A stretch of DNA of 64,000 bases from Pararhizobium capsulatum DSM 1112. Lineage in GTDB: Bacteria; Pseudomonadota; Alphaproteobacteria; Rhizobiales; Rhizobiaceae. Under the pieces are notes generated by a model. The model saw only the letters and a list, made by a program, of their open reading frames with translations. It did no database searches and was not told where the DNA came from. The stretch covers positions 1,199,001 to 1,263,000 of the forward strand of contig NZ_JAUSVF010000001.1 of assembly GCF_030814475.1 (NCBI RefSeq), given 5' to 3'. Positions 32,860 through 41,952 of the stretch are shown piece by piece. Numbering within the stretch: the stretch's first letter is position 1; each line of letters starts with the position of its first letter. Both the position numbers and the translations under genes were made by a program.

Positions 32860-34326
32860 TCAGGTCTCTTGCGGCGCCTCTCCAACGGGCTGGGGCCGAG
32901 GAACAAACAGGCAGGCAGGGACGATCAATGCGGCGATCAGGAGCATGGCGATGAAGGTGGCGTGCAGTGCCTGCTGCAAAGCAAGCCGGATTGCCTCTCC
33001 GTCCGCCAGAACGACGCCGGTGCCATTCAGGAGGCTTCGTAATTGTTCCGGCGTAATCGGCTGGCCGTTGGTGGAGTGCGCCAGACCATAGGTAAGCACT
33101 GCACCGAGCACGGCTGCGCCGAGCGTGCTGCCGAGGTTGCGCGAAAAAACATTGGACGCTGTGGCGCTGCCACGTTCGGACCAGCTCACGCTATCCTGGG
33201 TGAGAATCAGGGCGCTGATATTGAGCAGTCCCATGCCGAAACCCATTATCAGCGAACCGGCGCCCGCCAGTGCGGCAGAACTCGAGGGCGTGAGCAGGAC
33301 GAGAAGGCACGTGCCAACCGGAATGCAGAGGCTGCCTGTGATCATGATGGGCCGCAGGCCGAATCGGGCAAACTGGCGCGATGCGATTGTTGCCCCGCAG
33401 GGCCAGCCAAGGAGCAGCATGGTCAACGCGAAGCCCGCTACGAGCGGTGTGCCGTTGAGAACCGTCTGCACATACATTGGCAGGAATGTCGTCAAGCCCA
33501 TGATCGACATGCTTGCAAAAAAGACAGCCACGTTCGCGAATGCTATCGGTCGCTTCAGCCACAGGTCGGGCGCGACCATCGGCACCTCGGCGCGACGCTC
33601 CTGCCAGATGAAGGCGACAAGGGCTGCGATGGAGACGAGCAGGGCAATCATGGCAGAGCCGGAAATCGTGGTCTCCATTTCGGTCAGGGCAATCATCAGG
33701 GCGGAGATGGAGACCGCAAAGAGTGAAGCGCCAAGAATGTCGATGGAGACGACACGTATCCGTTTCTCCTCATGCAGGAACAGGACGAACCCCAAGGCCG
33801 CGAGAAGTCCGACCGGTACGTTGATCCAGAAGACCCATGCCCATGGAAGATTGTGAATGATAAGGCTGCCGAGAAGCGGCCCGACCACGGCGGACAACGC
33901 CCAGACGCTTGCCAGGTAACCCTGAACCTTGCCACGCTGATTGCCGGGAAACAGATCAGCAACCACGGTCATTGCAACAGGTTGTATCGCCCCCGCCCCG
34001 ATCCCCTGCAACAGACGAAAGGCGATCATCGACGGCATCGACCATGCAAACCCCGCAAGCACGGAAGCAAACAGGAAGAGCGCGATGCCTATGAGGATCA
34101 TCGGCTTGCGGCCATAAATATCCGCAAGCTTGCCGAAGACCACGGTCGTCGCCGTCTGGGTCAGAAGGAATGACGAAAAAACCCAGGAATACAGATTTAT
34201 CTGCCCGAGCTGTGCCGCGATCTGTGGCATTGCCGTCGAAACGATCGTTGCCTCAATGGCGATCATTGCCATGCTTGCCATGATCGCGGCGACGACGAGG
34301 CTGCGATGGGAGCTTCTTTCCGACAT
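32860..34326 (-). CDS. MFS multidrug exporter, DHA2 (EmrB/QacA-like) family
   Basis: A 488-residue protein with fourteen predicted membrane segments. Signatures: IEATIVSTAMPQIAAQLG (motif D1 of drug exporters), GKLADIYGRKPMILIGI (motif A), LLQGIGAGAIQPVAM and the motif-C-like VWALSAVVGPLLGSLIIHNLPWAWVFWINVP. Substrates cannot be told. No clear ribosome-binding site precedes ATG at 34326. It stands alone, with a repeat upstream. Confidence 0.9.
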   Translation of the reverse strand: MSERSSHRSLVVAAIMASMAMIAIEATIVSTAMPQIAAQLGQINLYSWVFSSFLLTQTATTVVFGKLADIYGRKPMILIGIALFLFASVLAGFAWSMPSMIAFRLLQGIGAGAIQPVAMTVVADLFPGNQRGKVQGYLASVWALSAVVGPLLGSLIIHNLPWAWVFWINVPVGLLAALGFVLFLHEEKRIRVVSIDILGASLFAVSISALMIALTEMETTISGSAMIALLVSIAALVAFIWQERRAEVPMVAPDLWLKRPIAFANVAVFFASMSIMGLTTFLPMYVQTVLNGTPLVAGFALTMLLLGWPCGATIASRQFARFGLRPIMITGSLCIPVGTCLLVLLTPSSSAALAGAGSLIMGFGMGLLNISALILTQDSVSWSERGSATASNVFSRNLGSTLGAAVLGAVLTYGLAHSTNGQPITPEQLRSLLNGTGVVLADGEAIRLALQQALHATFIAMLLIAALIVPACLFVPRPQPVGEAPQET

Positions 34327-34486
34327 GGAGGGGCTTTCAGGCTAGGTGCGTGACTGAGAATGGCACTTGGCGCCGAGGAGGGGATAATTAGTCGAGCCCT
34401 AACTACTCTTCGGTTCCCAAGCGTCAAGCAGCGATGCGATTTTTTGCCACACGGAGGCCAGCCGGCATTCAGCTTATGCCCGCCCA
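34327..34486. promoter_or_regulatory. Upstream region of the exporter gene
   Basis: Contains the AT-rich segment near 34380-34410 (ATAATTAGTCGAGCCCTAAC) that may hold the promoter. No clean dyad found. Confidence 0.3.
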
Positions 34487-34591
34487 AAGCATGTCACCCA
34501 AAGGTTTGCTGCGGTTTTGCGATAACGACATGCGGAAAAACAGAGAGCTGAAGCTGGGGAAGCGAATGTGAAAGATCGCGGCGCGCTTTAA
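34487..34591 (+). repeat. Rhizobial intergenic repeat (RIME-like), copy 2
   Basis: Same order of blocks as 32022-32126 (AAAGCATGT, GCGGTTTTGCGATAACGAC, GAGAGCT, GCGAAT, TGAAAGATCGCG), with scattered differences. Same orientation. The two copies flank the cspA-exporter segment. Confidence 0.65.
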
Positions 34592-34877
34592 GGCAAATCG
34601 TTAAAGCCCAGGAGGGCAGTAATTGTAGATTTTCTAACGTATTTTCTTGTTCTCCTAAATTGAGCTAATTCCTCTTCAGTCCTACGGTGTGTGTCACAAG
34701 CCGCTGTGGGAGGCGGCTGAGAGAGGCGCGGCGGCTTGCTGCGTTTCCGGAGGAGAACCATCGATCAGCAGATCCTGTTTGCCGGAAGGGCGGCCCTGCC
34801 CATTTGCCGGAAGGTTTTGTGCGTCGATGATCCGGCCGGGCGCTCTTCAAGTGTTTTCCCCAGCCGAGGATGTTGAA
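34592..34877. other. Upstream region of the decayed oxidoreductase gene
   Basis: No gene supported. GAGGAT at 34867-34872 is the ribosome-binding site for the start at 34878. Confidence 0.35.
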
Positions 34878-36230
34878 ATGAACCTTTACTGCTTTCGCTT
34901 CGCGCCCGCCAATGGGCGCCCCGTGCGGGTAGGCCTGATCGGCGCGGGCAAGTTCGGGTCGATGGTGCTTGCCCAGGCACAGCGCATTCAAGGCCTGAAT
35001 ATAGTCGCGATCGCCGATCTCGATGTCGGCAAGGCGAAGGAATCGCTGCAGCGCCTCGGCTGGCCGAAGGAGCGCTATGCCGCGAACAGCTGCGGCGATG
35101 CGATCAGGACCGGCGGAGCCTTCGTCACCGACGATGCGGGGGCGCTCTTCGAATGCGGCGAGATCGAGTGCATCATCGAGGCGACCGGGCATCCGATTGC
35201 CGGCACGCGCCATGCGCTCGGCGCCATCGAGCACAACAAGCATGTGTGATGGTCAATGTCGAGGCAGACGTCATGGTCGGCCCGATCCTGGCGGAAAAGG
35301 CGCGCGCCAAGGGCCTTATCTATTCCATGGCTTATGGTGACCAGCCGGCGCTGATCTGCGAGCTGGTCGATTGGGCACGCGCCAGCGGCTTCGAGATCAC
35401 CGCCGCCGGCAAGGGCATGAATTTCGAACCGCGTTACCGCTATTCCACGCCGGATACGGTGTGGGGACTGTTCGGCTGGACGGAAGAACAGGTCGCCGCA
35501 GACAACCTAAATCCGAAGCTTTACAACTCCTTCACCGACGGCACCAAGGCGGCGATCGAAATGGCAGCCGTGGCCAACGGCACGGGCCTCGATTGCCCGG
35601 ACGACGGTCTCGCCTTTCCGCCGGCCGGCCTGCACGACCTTGCCCGCGTCTTCCGCCCGGCAGCCGATGGCGGCCGCATGGCCCGCTCGGGTCTCGTCGA
35701 CATTGCTGCCAGCCAGGAGCCGGATGGCCGCGAGGTCCTCAACAACATCCGCTACGGCCTTTGTCACCTTCAAGGCCCACAACGAATATACCCGCGCCTG
35801 CTTCAAGCAATATGGCCTGCTGACCGATCCGTCGGGCTGGTACGCCTCCATGTGGCGTCCCTTCCCCATCATCGGTCTCGAAACCTCGGTAAGCGTACTT
35901 TCTGCGGTGTTGCGCAACGAGCCGACCGGCTCATCGAAGGAGTTCCGCGGCGATGCCGTCGCGACTGCCAAGAAGGACATGCAGCCGGGCGAAATGCTGG
36001 ACGGCGAGGGCGGCTATGCAGTGTGGGCAAACGCCATCCCGGCGACGCGCAGTCTCGACCTCAAGGCGTTGCCAATCGGGCTTGCGCATAACGTCAAGCT
36101 CAAGCGGCCGATCAAGAAGGACCAGATCGTCTCCTTCGACGATGTCGAGCTTGTCGCCGATCTCGATGTCGTGTCCTTGCGCCAGCAGATGGAAGATCGC
36201 TTCCGCCCGGCCCGGATTGCGGCCGAATAA
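34878..36230 (+). pseudogene. NAD(P)-dependent oxidoreductase with SAF-like C terminus, two frameshifts
   Basis: Three frames add up to a homoserine-dehydrogenase-like protein of about 450 residues. Part one starts MNLYCFRFAPANGRPVRVGL with the Rossmann motif GLIGAGKFGSMVL, and stops at 35247-35249 after EHNKHV. Part two continues with VMVNVEADVMVGPI and FEITAAGKGMNFEPRY as far as NNIRYG near 35757. Part three continues FVTFKAHNEYTRACFKQYGL to a SAF-like tail (GLAHNVKLKRPIKKDQIVSF). The missing bases look like a lost G at the first junction and about two at the second. Real decay or sequencing error cannot be separated here. Confidence 0.8.
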
Positions 36231-36243
36231 CCCGGAGACGAAG

Positions 36244-36549
36244 ATGAGCACACCAGCCTTTGTCGTGATTGCGGAGTTTCAGGTGAAGCCCGGCAAGTTG
36301 GGGGCCTTCCTGGAGGCTGCCCGGGACGATGCGAAACACTCAGTTGCCGACGAGCCCGGTTGCCGGCAGTTCGACGTCGTTTGCCTGGAAGGCACCGACG
36401 GCACGGTGGTCTTCTATGAGGTTTATGACAGCCGGGCCGCCTTCGACGCCCATCTTGAGACGCCTCATCTTGAGCGCTTCCGCCAAGCCTTCCCACCGCT
36501 CATCGTCGAGAAGCGGCGGGTCCGCTTCGCCGAACGACAGAACCCTTGA
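36244..36549 (+). CDS. Antibiotic-biosynthesis-monooxygenase (ABM) domain protein
   Basis: A 101-residue ferredoxin-like protein with the ABM pattern: FVVIAEFQVKPGKLGAFLEAARDDAKHSVADEPGCRQFDV, VVFYEVYDSRAAFDAHLETPHLERF. Members dimerise and act as small oxygenases, or as quinol- or aldehyde-handling auxiliary enzymes. It is intact, with GGAG upstream, and lies between two frameshifted oxidoreductase genes on the same strand, suggesting an operon for catabolism of a hydroxy-acid or sugar derivative. Confidence 0.88.
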   Translation: MSTPAFVVIAEFQVKPGKLGAFLEAARDDAKHSVADEPGCRQFDVVCLEGTDGTVVFYEVYDSRAAFDAHLETPHLERFRQAFPPLIVEKRRVRFAERQNP

Positions 36550-36565
36550 GCGCGAAGGAGACATT

Positions 36566-37440
36566 ATGAGCGACGCGGTAACCATCGCCGTTCTCGGCAC
36601 CGGCATCACGGGCGCGCCCATGGCCGGCCGGCTAGCGGATGCCGGCTTCGCTGTCACGGCGTGGAACCGGACAATGGAAAAGGCCGCGTCCCTCGCTGAG
36701 AAGGGCATCGTCATCGCTGGCGGCGCTGTCGAGGCCGCCGTCGCTGCCGACGTCGTGATCTGCATGGCTGAGTTCGGGCCCGGTCTGCGAGGCGGTGCTG
36801 GCAGGGGAAGACGGCGTCATTTCCGGCATGCGGCCCGGTGCGGTGTTGGTCGTTATGAGTTCCATTCCGGTCGAAACGGCCGCGGGGCTCGCGACTGCCG
36901 CTGCGGCCCGGGGCATTGCGTGTCTCGATGCGCCGGTCTCCGGCGGCAAGAAAGGGGCGCGGGAAGGTACGCTCGCCATCATGGCGGGGTGGTGATGGTG
37001 CCGTTTTCGAACGGCTGCGCGGCGTTTTTGCCTGTCTTGGGCGGCCGACCCACGTCGGCCCGGCTGGCAGCGGTGCGCTGACCAAGCTCGCGAACCAGCT
37101 GATCGTCGCCTCGACGATCTGCGCCGTCGCCGAAGCGCTGACGCTTGCCGAAAGCGGCGGCGCCGACCCGGCAACGGTGCGTGAGGCGCTTCTCGGCGGC
37201 TTTGCCGATTCGACGGTGTTTCGCCAGCACGGGCTGCGCATGGTGGAAGGCAACTTCCAGCCCGGCGGTCCCGCGAAATATCAGGTGAAGGACACATCTA
37301 CCGCGATCGCCTTCGCCAGAACGCGCGCATTGAGGCTTCCGGTCAGCGAGGAGGTTGACCGGCTCTTCCAGGCCATGGTGGATCATGGCGACGGAGACCT
37401 TGATCACAGCGGCGTCATTCTCGAACTGCAACGCACCTAG
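36566..37440 (+). pseudogene. 3-hydroxyisobutyrate-dehydrogenase-like gene, two frameshifts
   Basis: The start MSDAVTIAVLGTGITGAPMA (Rossmann GxGxxG) has GAAGGAG upstream. The frame is lost near 36780 by one extra G, resumes as VCEAVLAGEDGVISGMRPGA and the family's CLDAPVSGGKKGAREGTL substrate loop, then meets TGA near 36995 because of an extra G in a G run. It resumes as GDGAVFERLRGVFACLG and GSGALTKLANQLIVAST, which holds the catalytic Lys, to the end. Both faults sit in or beside G runs. Confidence 0.82.
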
Positions 37441-37731
37441 ACTCTTTTGTTTTTCGTTTGTCTTTTCGGGAAACCGTTTTCCACTTTTCCCTGACAAACT
37501 CCAGGGCTGCCTGCGACGCAGTTGCGTTGTGTAGGTCGGGCCGAATTTCAGCATTCGCCGGGTTCCAGAAGCAACCATCCGCGCCGGGAAACGACGCTTC
37601 TTATGACCGCCGGCTTGCTCATGTCAGGCCGACGGTTCTCACCGCAAACAAGTTCCAGCCCATTTCAAGGTCATCCTTGATTAAGCACGGCAATCCGGTG
37701 CCGCAGATAGTATATCAACATTTCCGCGCCA
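37441..37731. other. Intergenic stretch between convergent genes
   Basis: No gene or strong terminator recognised in about 290 bases. Confidence 0.35.
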
Positions 37732-40305
37732 TCACCGTCGACCACCGCCGCCTCCGCCTCGGAAGGTGACGCCACCACGCCCACCGCCACCGCTGAAGCT
37801 GCGACCGCCACCGCCGCCGCCATTGAAACTCCGATTGCCACCCCCGCGACTTCCTTCAAACCGGTCGAAGTTGCCTGACGACGGCCGATTATAGGTGTCG
37901 AACTGGTGAGACCGTTGATTTCCCACCTGGCGTCCGGCGCGGTCGATGGCGAGATGGTCGGGCGCGCGGTCCCGAGTCCGGCTTGCGGCAGGTCGCTTCG
38001 CCGGTCTGTTGTTGGCGGGCCGATTGTCGACGTTGGGCCGCTGCTGGATATTGTTAAGCGCGTCCGGATGCTTTGCGGCAAAATTTTCGCCGGGTTTCTT
38101 CAGGTTTTCGCTAGAAGGCTTCTCGACCGGTGTCCATCCGCCGTCGGTATGCTTCTGCCACTGCCCGTCCTGACGGCGATAGACACTGCCGTCACGGCCG
38201 GCATAAAGGTCGCCGCCCTTTTCACCGGCAACGAAGCCACGGTCGCCCTCGGAACTGCGCCAGCGCACCGCGCCGGAATCGCCGTTGGAACCACCGCTGA
38301 CGCGGGCGTAGTTTGCGCCGTTCTTCACACTCACCGACCCCCACGAGCCGTAGACATTCTCGCCGCCCCGGACAACCGCGCCGTTGCCCGTACGCGGATT
38401 GTAGGCCGCGACGAACCCACGTTCGCCCGCCGGCCCGGCAACTGCGCCACCGCGCACATAGGTCCCTGTGCGCGGATTGTAGGCCGCCCCGCCGATAATC
38501 CCGCGATAGGGACCATAGGCGTAGCCGTAGCGGCCGAATGCCCCGATCGCCGGATTGTAGAACACGTCAGCTCCGTAGGTTATCGGCCGGGGATAGAAGG
38601 GCCAGTCACCGTCGTCCCAGCCCGTGTCCCAGTAGTCGTCATAGTACCAGCCGGTGCCGTAGACATAGCTGCCCCAGGCGAGATAACCTCCGAGATAACC
38701 CATCGTATAACCATACCAGACGGCATCGTCCTCGGTGTTGTAGATGCGCACATAGGTGGCGTTGTAGACCGGTGAGGATGGCGGGATGGTGTAGACCTCA
38801 TCGGGAATCGCCTGTGCCACCACGAACGGGCCGGTCGGTGTATCGCCGACGAACCATATGCCGTCCTTGAGGACGAAATACTTGTCCTTGACCTTGATCA
38901 CCAGTTCGTTGGTGTTGACCGCGTAGGACATCTTCGTGCCCTCGATCGGCTCGAATTTTGGCTCACCGCTGTAGACGACATCGACTTTCACCGATCCGTC
39001 GAGCGCAACCCGCGCCATCTTCGGAATGCTTGCCTTCAGCCGGGCTTCAGCGCTTTCGGAAGTTCCCGGCACCGAAGAGCGAACAGTGTAATAGGGCACA
39101 TCATCCGGTATGTTCTGGAAGTCCGCCGGCAATGTCGGCGTGGCGAATGTCCAAGGTCCGTCAAGCGAGGCGGCCGAGAACCAGCGCCCGGAAAGAAGCA
39201 CGTACCAGTGCGCATCGGCGTCGCGGTAGAAAACATCGTTCTCGCTGTTCGAAGCCCATTTCAATCCCGTGCCCGTCACCGCCTCGAGTGCTGGCTCTCC
39301 CGTGAACTGGACAAGTTCGGCCGGCTTGTCCGAATAGATCACCTTTGGCGGCTGTCCGCCTTCGAACGGTTGGGGCGGGATTGCCGCGTGTGCATCCTTC
39401 CAGCTGTCGTCGTCGGGCAGCCTTGACAGAAGCGGCGGCAGAGTGGTCGTCACCACCCAGTTTCGGTCCAGCTCCTTCGAGGTTAGCCAGGATTTTTCGG
39501 CGCGCAGATAGTAGGTGTTGTCCGCGTCCGTCTTGAATAGGTCCCAGTTGGTGTTGACTACGAAATCCAGCCCTTCGACGCCCTTTACCGGCGAAAAGAC
39601 GGGCTTGTCTCTCGTCTGCACAAGGATCGCCGGCGTCTTGCTGATGAAAATCGGCGGCGGGTCGGCCTTCAGGCCCTGAACGTCATCGACACGCTTGTAG
39701 TCGGCGATGCTCGCCGCCAGTCGCTCCTCGCTGATCGTCAGCATCCCGGTAGGCACGAGTTTGCCTACCTCCAGCGATAGCTCGGTGAGATGCGTGCGGT
39801 CGAGCGTCGAAAAGTTGATCTCCGTGACTTTGACATCGCTGATGACAACGTCGTCGGAATCGCTATCGGAAACTGTCTGGCCGCTGACCCCGATGACGCC
39901 GAAGATCGGGGTCGAATCCTTGGACGCCCGGTATTCGGAAGCGACCAGCGCTGAAAGCGTGGTGAAATTCTCCCAGTCGGTGATTTGTGGCTGATAGAGG
40001 GTTATTTCCCCGCCCGATTCCATGGTGTAAGTGCGTGGCCAACGCGGCTTGTCGGCTTCGATCTCGTTGAGATATTTTCCGTTGACGAACCCCGTTTTGC
40101 TGTCATAGCGCACGGCGCACCACGCTCCGCTGGCGTCGCACTCGATAAGATCTACCTGCGTACCCTGCTTGATCGTTTCAAATCTTGCAAAACCCGTCCC
40201 CGGCCCTTCCCGGAAATTGACGTTCGCCGTCGAAACCGCGGGACCGGCAGCGACCGGTCCGGCAAAAAGCGTCACCGTCATCAGCAAAAACACCGATCCT
40301 CGCAT
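37732..40305 (-). CDS. Large exported SH3-domain protein with Gly-rich tail
   Basis: An 857-residue protein. Signal peptide (MRGSVFLLMTVTLFAGPVAA), then a bacterial SH3 domain (residues about 23-85: VNFREGPGTGFARFETIKQG, WCAVRYDSKTGFVNGKYL). A long central region repeats a W-rich unit (DGPWTFATP, DGIWFVGDTPTGPF). A Tyr/Trp/Gly-rich segment (WYGYTMGYLGGYLAWGSYVY) with two AAYNPRTG repeats follows, and a low-complexity tail of Gly/Arg/Ser. GGAGGAATGGGAC precedes ATG at 40305. Probably an envelope or surface protein; no enzymatic motif seen. Confidence 0.85.
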   Translation of the reverse strand: MRGSVFLLMTVTLFAGPVAAGPAVSTANVNFREGPGTGFARFETIKQGTQVDLIECDASGAWCAVRYDSKTGFVNGKYLNEIEADKPRWPRTYTMESGGEITLYQPQITDWENFTTLSALVASEYRASKDSTPIFGVIGVSGQTVSDSDSDDVVISDVKVTEINFSTLDRTHLTELSLEVGKLVPTGMLTISEERLAASIADYKRVDDVQGLKADPPPIFISKTPAILVQTRDKPVFSPVKGVEGLDFVVNTNWDLFKTDADNTYYLRAEKSWLTSKELDRNWVVTTTLPPLLSRLPDDDSWKDAHAAIPPQPFEGGQPPKVIYSDKPAELVQFTGEPALEAVTGTGLKWASNSENDVFYRDADAHWYVLLSGRWFSAASLDGPWTFATPTLPADFQNIPDDVPYYTVRSSVPGTSESAEARLKASIPKMARVALDGSVKVDVVYSGEPKFEPIEGTKMSYAVNTNELVIKVKDKYFVLKDGIWFVGDTPTGPFVVAQAIPDEVYTIPPSSPVYNATYVRIYNTEDDAVWYGYTMGYLGGYLAWGSYVYGTGWYYDDYWDTGWDDGDWPFYPRPITYGADVFYNPAIGAFGRYGYAYGPYRGIIGGAAYNPRTGTYVRGGAVAGPAGERGFVAAYNPRTGNGAVVRGGENVYGSWGSVSVKNGANYARVSGGSNGDSGAVRWRSSEGDRGFVAGEKGGDLYAGRDGSVYRRQDGQWQKHTDGGWTPVEKPSSENLKKPGENFAAKHPDALNNIQQRPNVDNRPANNRPAKRPAASRTRDRAPDHLAIDRAGRQVGNQRSHQFDTYNRPSSGNFDRFEGSRGGGNRSFNGGGGGGRSFSGGGGRGGVTFRGGGGGGRR

Positions 40306-40388
40306 GTCCCATTCCTCCCGTGGCCTATGCGTCGATACGCCGGCCGTCGAAACATGCCGCGTTCCCGCATTATATACAAATAATTCCC

Positions 40389-40631
40389 TCACGACCCGCG
40401 GCAAGTACGTACTGTTGGTATCGGATTGAATCTTGCTGGAAAATTTGAGGTTACGAGCCCCCCGCTATCCTCGCCGTGTCGGCGGCCTCGTGCTGATACA
40501 GCGGGGACCATCAGGGCGTCGCCAATCAGGACCGTGCGTCCGCGGTACCAGAAGTTCTCAACGAAGATCATTTCCGGCGGCGGAGAGATGTATTGAGGCG
40601 TATTGATCGGCATATATGGAGAATTGTTCAT
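40389..40631 (-). CDS. Small doubtful ORF with a flavin-monooxygenase-like scrap
   Basis: An 80-residue frame beginning MNNSPYMPINTPQY. The segment ENFWYRGRTVLIGDAL resembles the GD motif of FAD-dependent aromatic monooxygenases (usually RGRVxLxGDAAH), but the rest does not match and the expected AAH is ALM. It could be a remnant or a real small protein; weak support. Confidence 0.25.
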   Translation of the reverse strand: MNNSPYMPINTPQYISPPPEMIFVENFWYRGRTVLIGDALMVPAVSARGRRHGEDSGGLVTSNFPARFNPIPTVRTCRGS

Positions 40632-40690
40632 GTTTAATTTTCCAGTGGGCTTTTTAATACCCCGATCGTCAATTTAAATTTGGGCGAAAG

Positions 40691-41701
40691 ATGAAAAAGC
40701 AACACTTCGAGACGCTAGACGGCATGCGCGGCATGGCGGCAGTCGCGGTCGTCCTATACCATATGAATGCAGTGCCCTTTCTGCGAGCGCCGTCAGGCTA
40801 TCTCTCTGTTGATTTCTTCTTTGTTATCAGCGGTTTTGTCATCGCATATTCCTATCGCAATCGATTGCTCACGACTCTGTCGTTTGTCGATTTCATAAAA
40901 ATCCGCTTTGTGCGATTATACCCAATTCTCTTTCTGGGTTTTGCATTGGCTTCGTTGCGAGGTGCAGCGATGATTTTCGCAAACCATCCAGATGCACCAT
41001 CGTTCCAAGAGTTATTACTCGGAAGTACTATAAATCTCGTTCTGCTTCCCATGCCTATCGTTGGAAGTTGGATGTTTCTCAACGTGCCGGTTTGGTCGCT
41101 GATGTTTGAGGTGATTGCCAACTTTGGCTACGCACGATTTGTATCCGTGGCGTCCAATAAAAATTTGATGATCGTGACATTTATTGCTGCGGCATGTTTG
41201 ATTCCGGTAGCCATTTCCGGCTTGTTCGCAACCGGCGCGACGATAAATTCCTTCCATGTAGGGTTTATCCGAGTTGTATTTTCCTTCTCGCTTGGACTTC
41301 TGATATTTGGATCCTTCGACAAGCTACCCGTCTTCCAGATTAACCCGTATATTCTGGTATCGTTACTGTTCTTGGCGTTGGTTATTCCTATTAAACATCC
41401 CGTTTACGATCTGCTATTCACGCTCTTTCTCAGCCCGTTTTTCCTTGTTGCCGGCGCTCATTCCCGGTCATTCTTTCCCGGTAAGTGGCTGGGTGAGTTA
41501 TCATATCCTCTGTACGCCACTCATTTCTCGTTGATCTCAATAGGAAGCCTGCTCGCTCATCGACTAAAAATCGAACAATGGGTGGGGGTGCTTGCTGTAG
41601 TTCTCATCTTCTGCCTCTTGGTCAGATTGCTTACGAGGATTTATGATCAGCCTCTTCGGAGGTCCCTGCAAATATTATTGTCTTCTCGATTGATTGCCTG
41701 A
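40691..41701 (+). CDS. Acyltransferase-3 family membrane protein
   Basis: A 336-residue protein with about ten membrane segments. It opens LDGMRGMAAVAVVLYHMN (catalytic-type His in the first helix) and SVDFFFVISGFVIAYSY, the signature of OafA/NodX-type O-acyltransferases that modify surface polysaccharides. The conserved Arg in FIKIRFVRLYPILFLGF is also present. The coding sequence is more AT-rich than its neighbours, suggesting acquisition by transfer. It stands alone; the acceptor is unknown. Confidence 0.9.
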   Translation: MKKQHFETLDGMRGMAAVAVVLYHMNAVPFLRAPSGYLSVDFFFVISGFVIAYSYRNRLLTTLSFVDFIKIRFVRLYPILFLGFALASLRGAAMIFANHPDAPSFQELLLGSTINLVLLPMPIVGSWMFLNVPVWSLMFEVIANFGYARFVSVASNKNLMIVTFIAAACLIPVAISGLFATGATINSFHVGFIRVVFSFSLGLLIFGSFDKLPVFQINPYILVSLLFLALVIPIKHPVYDLLFTLFLSPFFLVAGAHSRSFFPGKWLGELSYPLYATHFSLISIGSLLAHRLKIEQWVGVLAVVLIFCLLVRLLTRIYDQPLRRSLQILLSSRLIA

Positions 41702-41952
41702 TTTCATCCCAACAGGCCCCAATACTTTGTTCTTTCGTGAAGTCTGCGGATGATACGGTTGGCTCGGTCGAGCAGATCTGCGGCCTTCCTGCGGTCGGAT
41801 TGTTCTTCATGGCCCGCCTCGGATTTGTTTAGTTTTCCACTTTCCCGAATTGTTCACAGTCATCACGGCCGCGGATGTGCGTGGTGCGTTTTCTATTTCA
41901 TAAATTTGAAAATGAGATAGAAGTTTTCAGAAAACACTGTCAGAGGTCGAAA
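41702..41952. promoter_or_regulatory. Upstream region of the polyamine cluster
   Basis: About 250 bases. It holds the AT-rich dyad listed at 41891-41922. Nothing else recognised. Confidence 0.4.
41891..41922. promoter_or_regulatory. AT-rich inverted repeat upstream of amine oxidase gene
   Basis: TTCTATTTCAT (41891-41901) and ATGAGATAGAA (41912-41922) are reverse complements at 10 of 11 positions, 10 bases apart. A related TTTTCAT-ATGAAAA dyad precedes the next gene. Likely an operator for the cluster's XRE-cupin regulator. Confidence 0.45.

Noticed and set aside
33125..33856. 243-residue plus-strand frame
   Set aside because: Antisense of the DHA2-type exporter with low-complexity composition.
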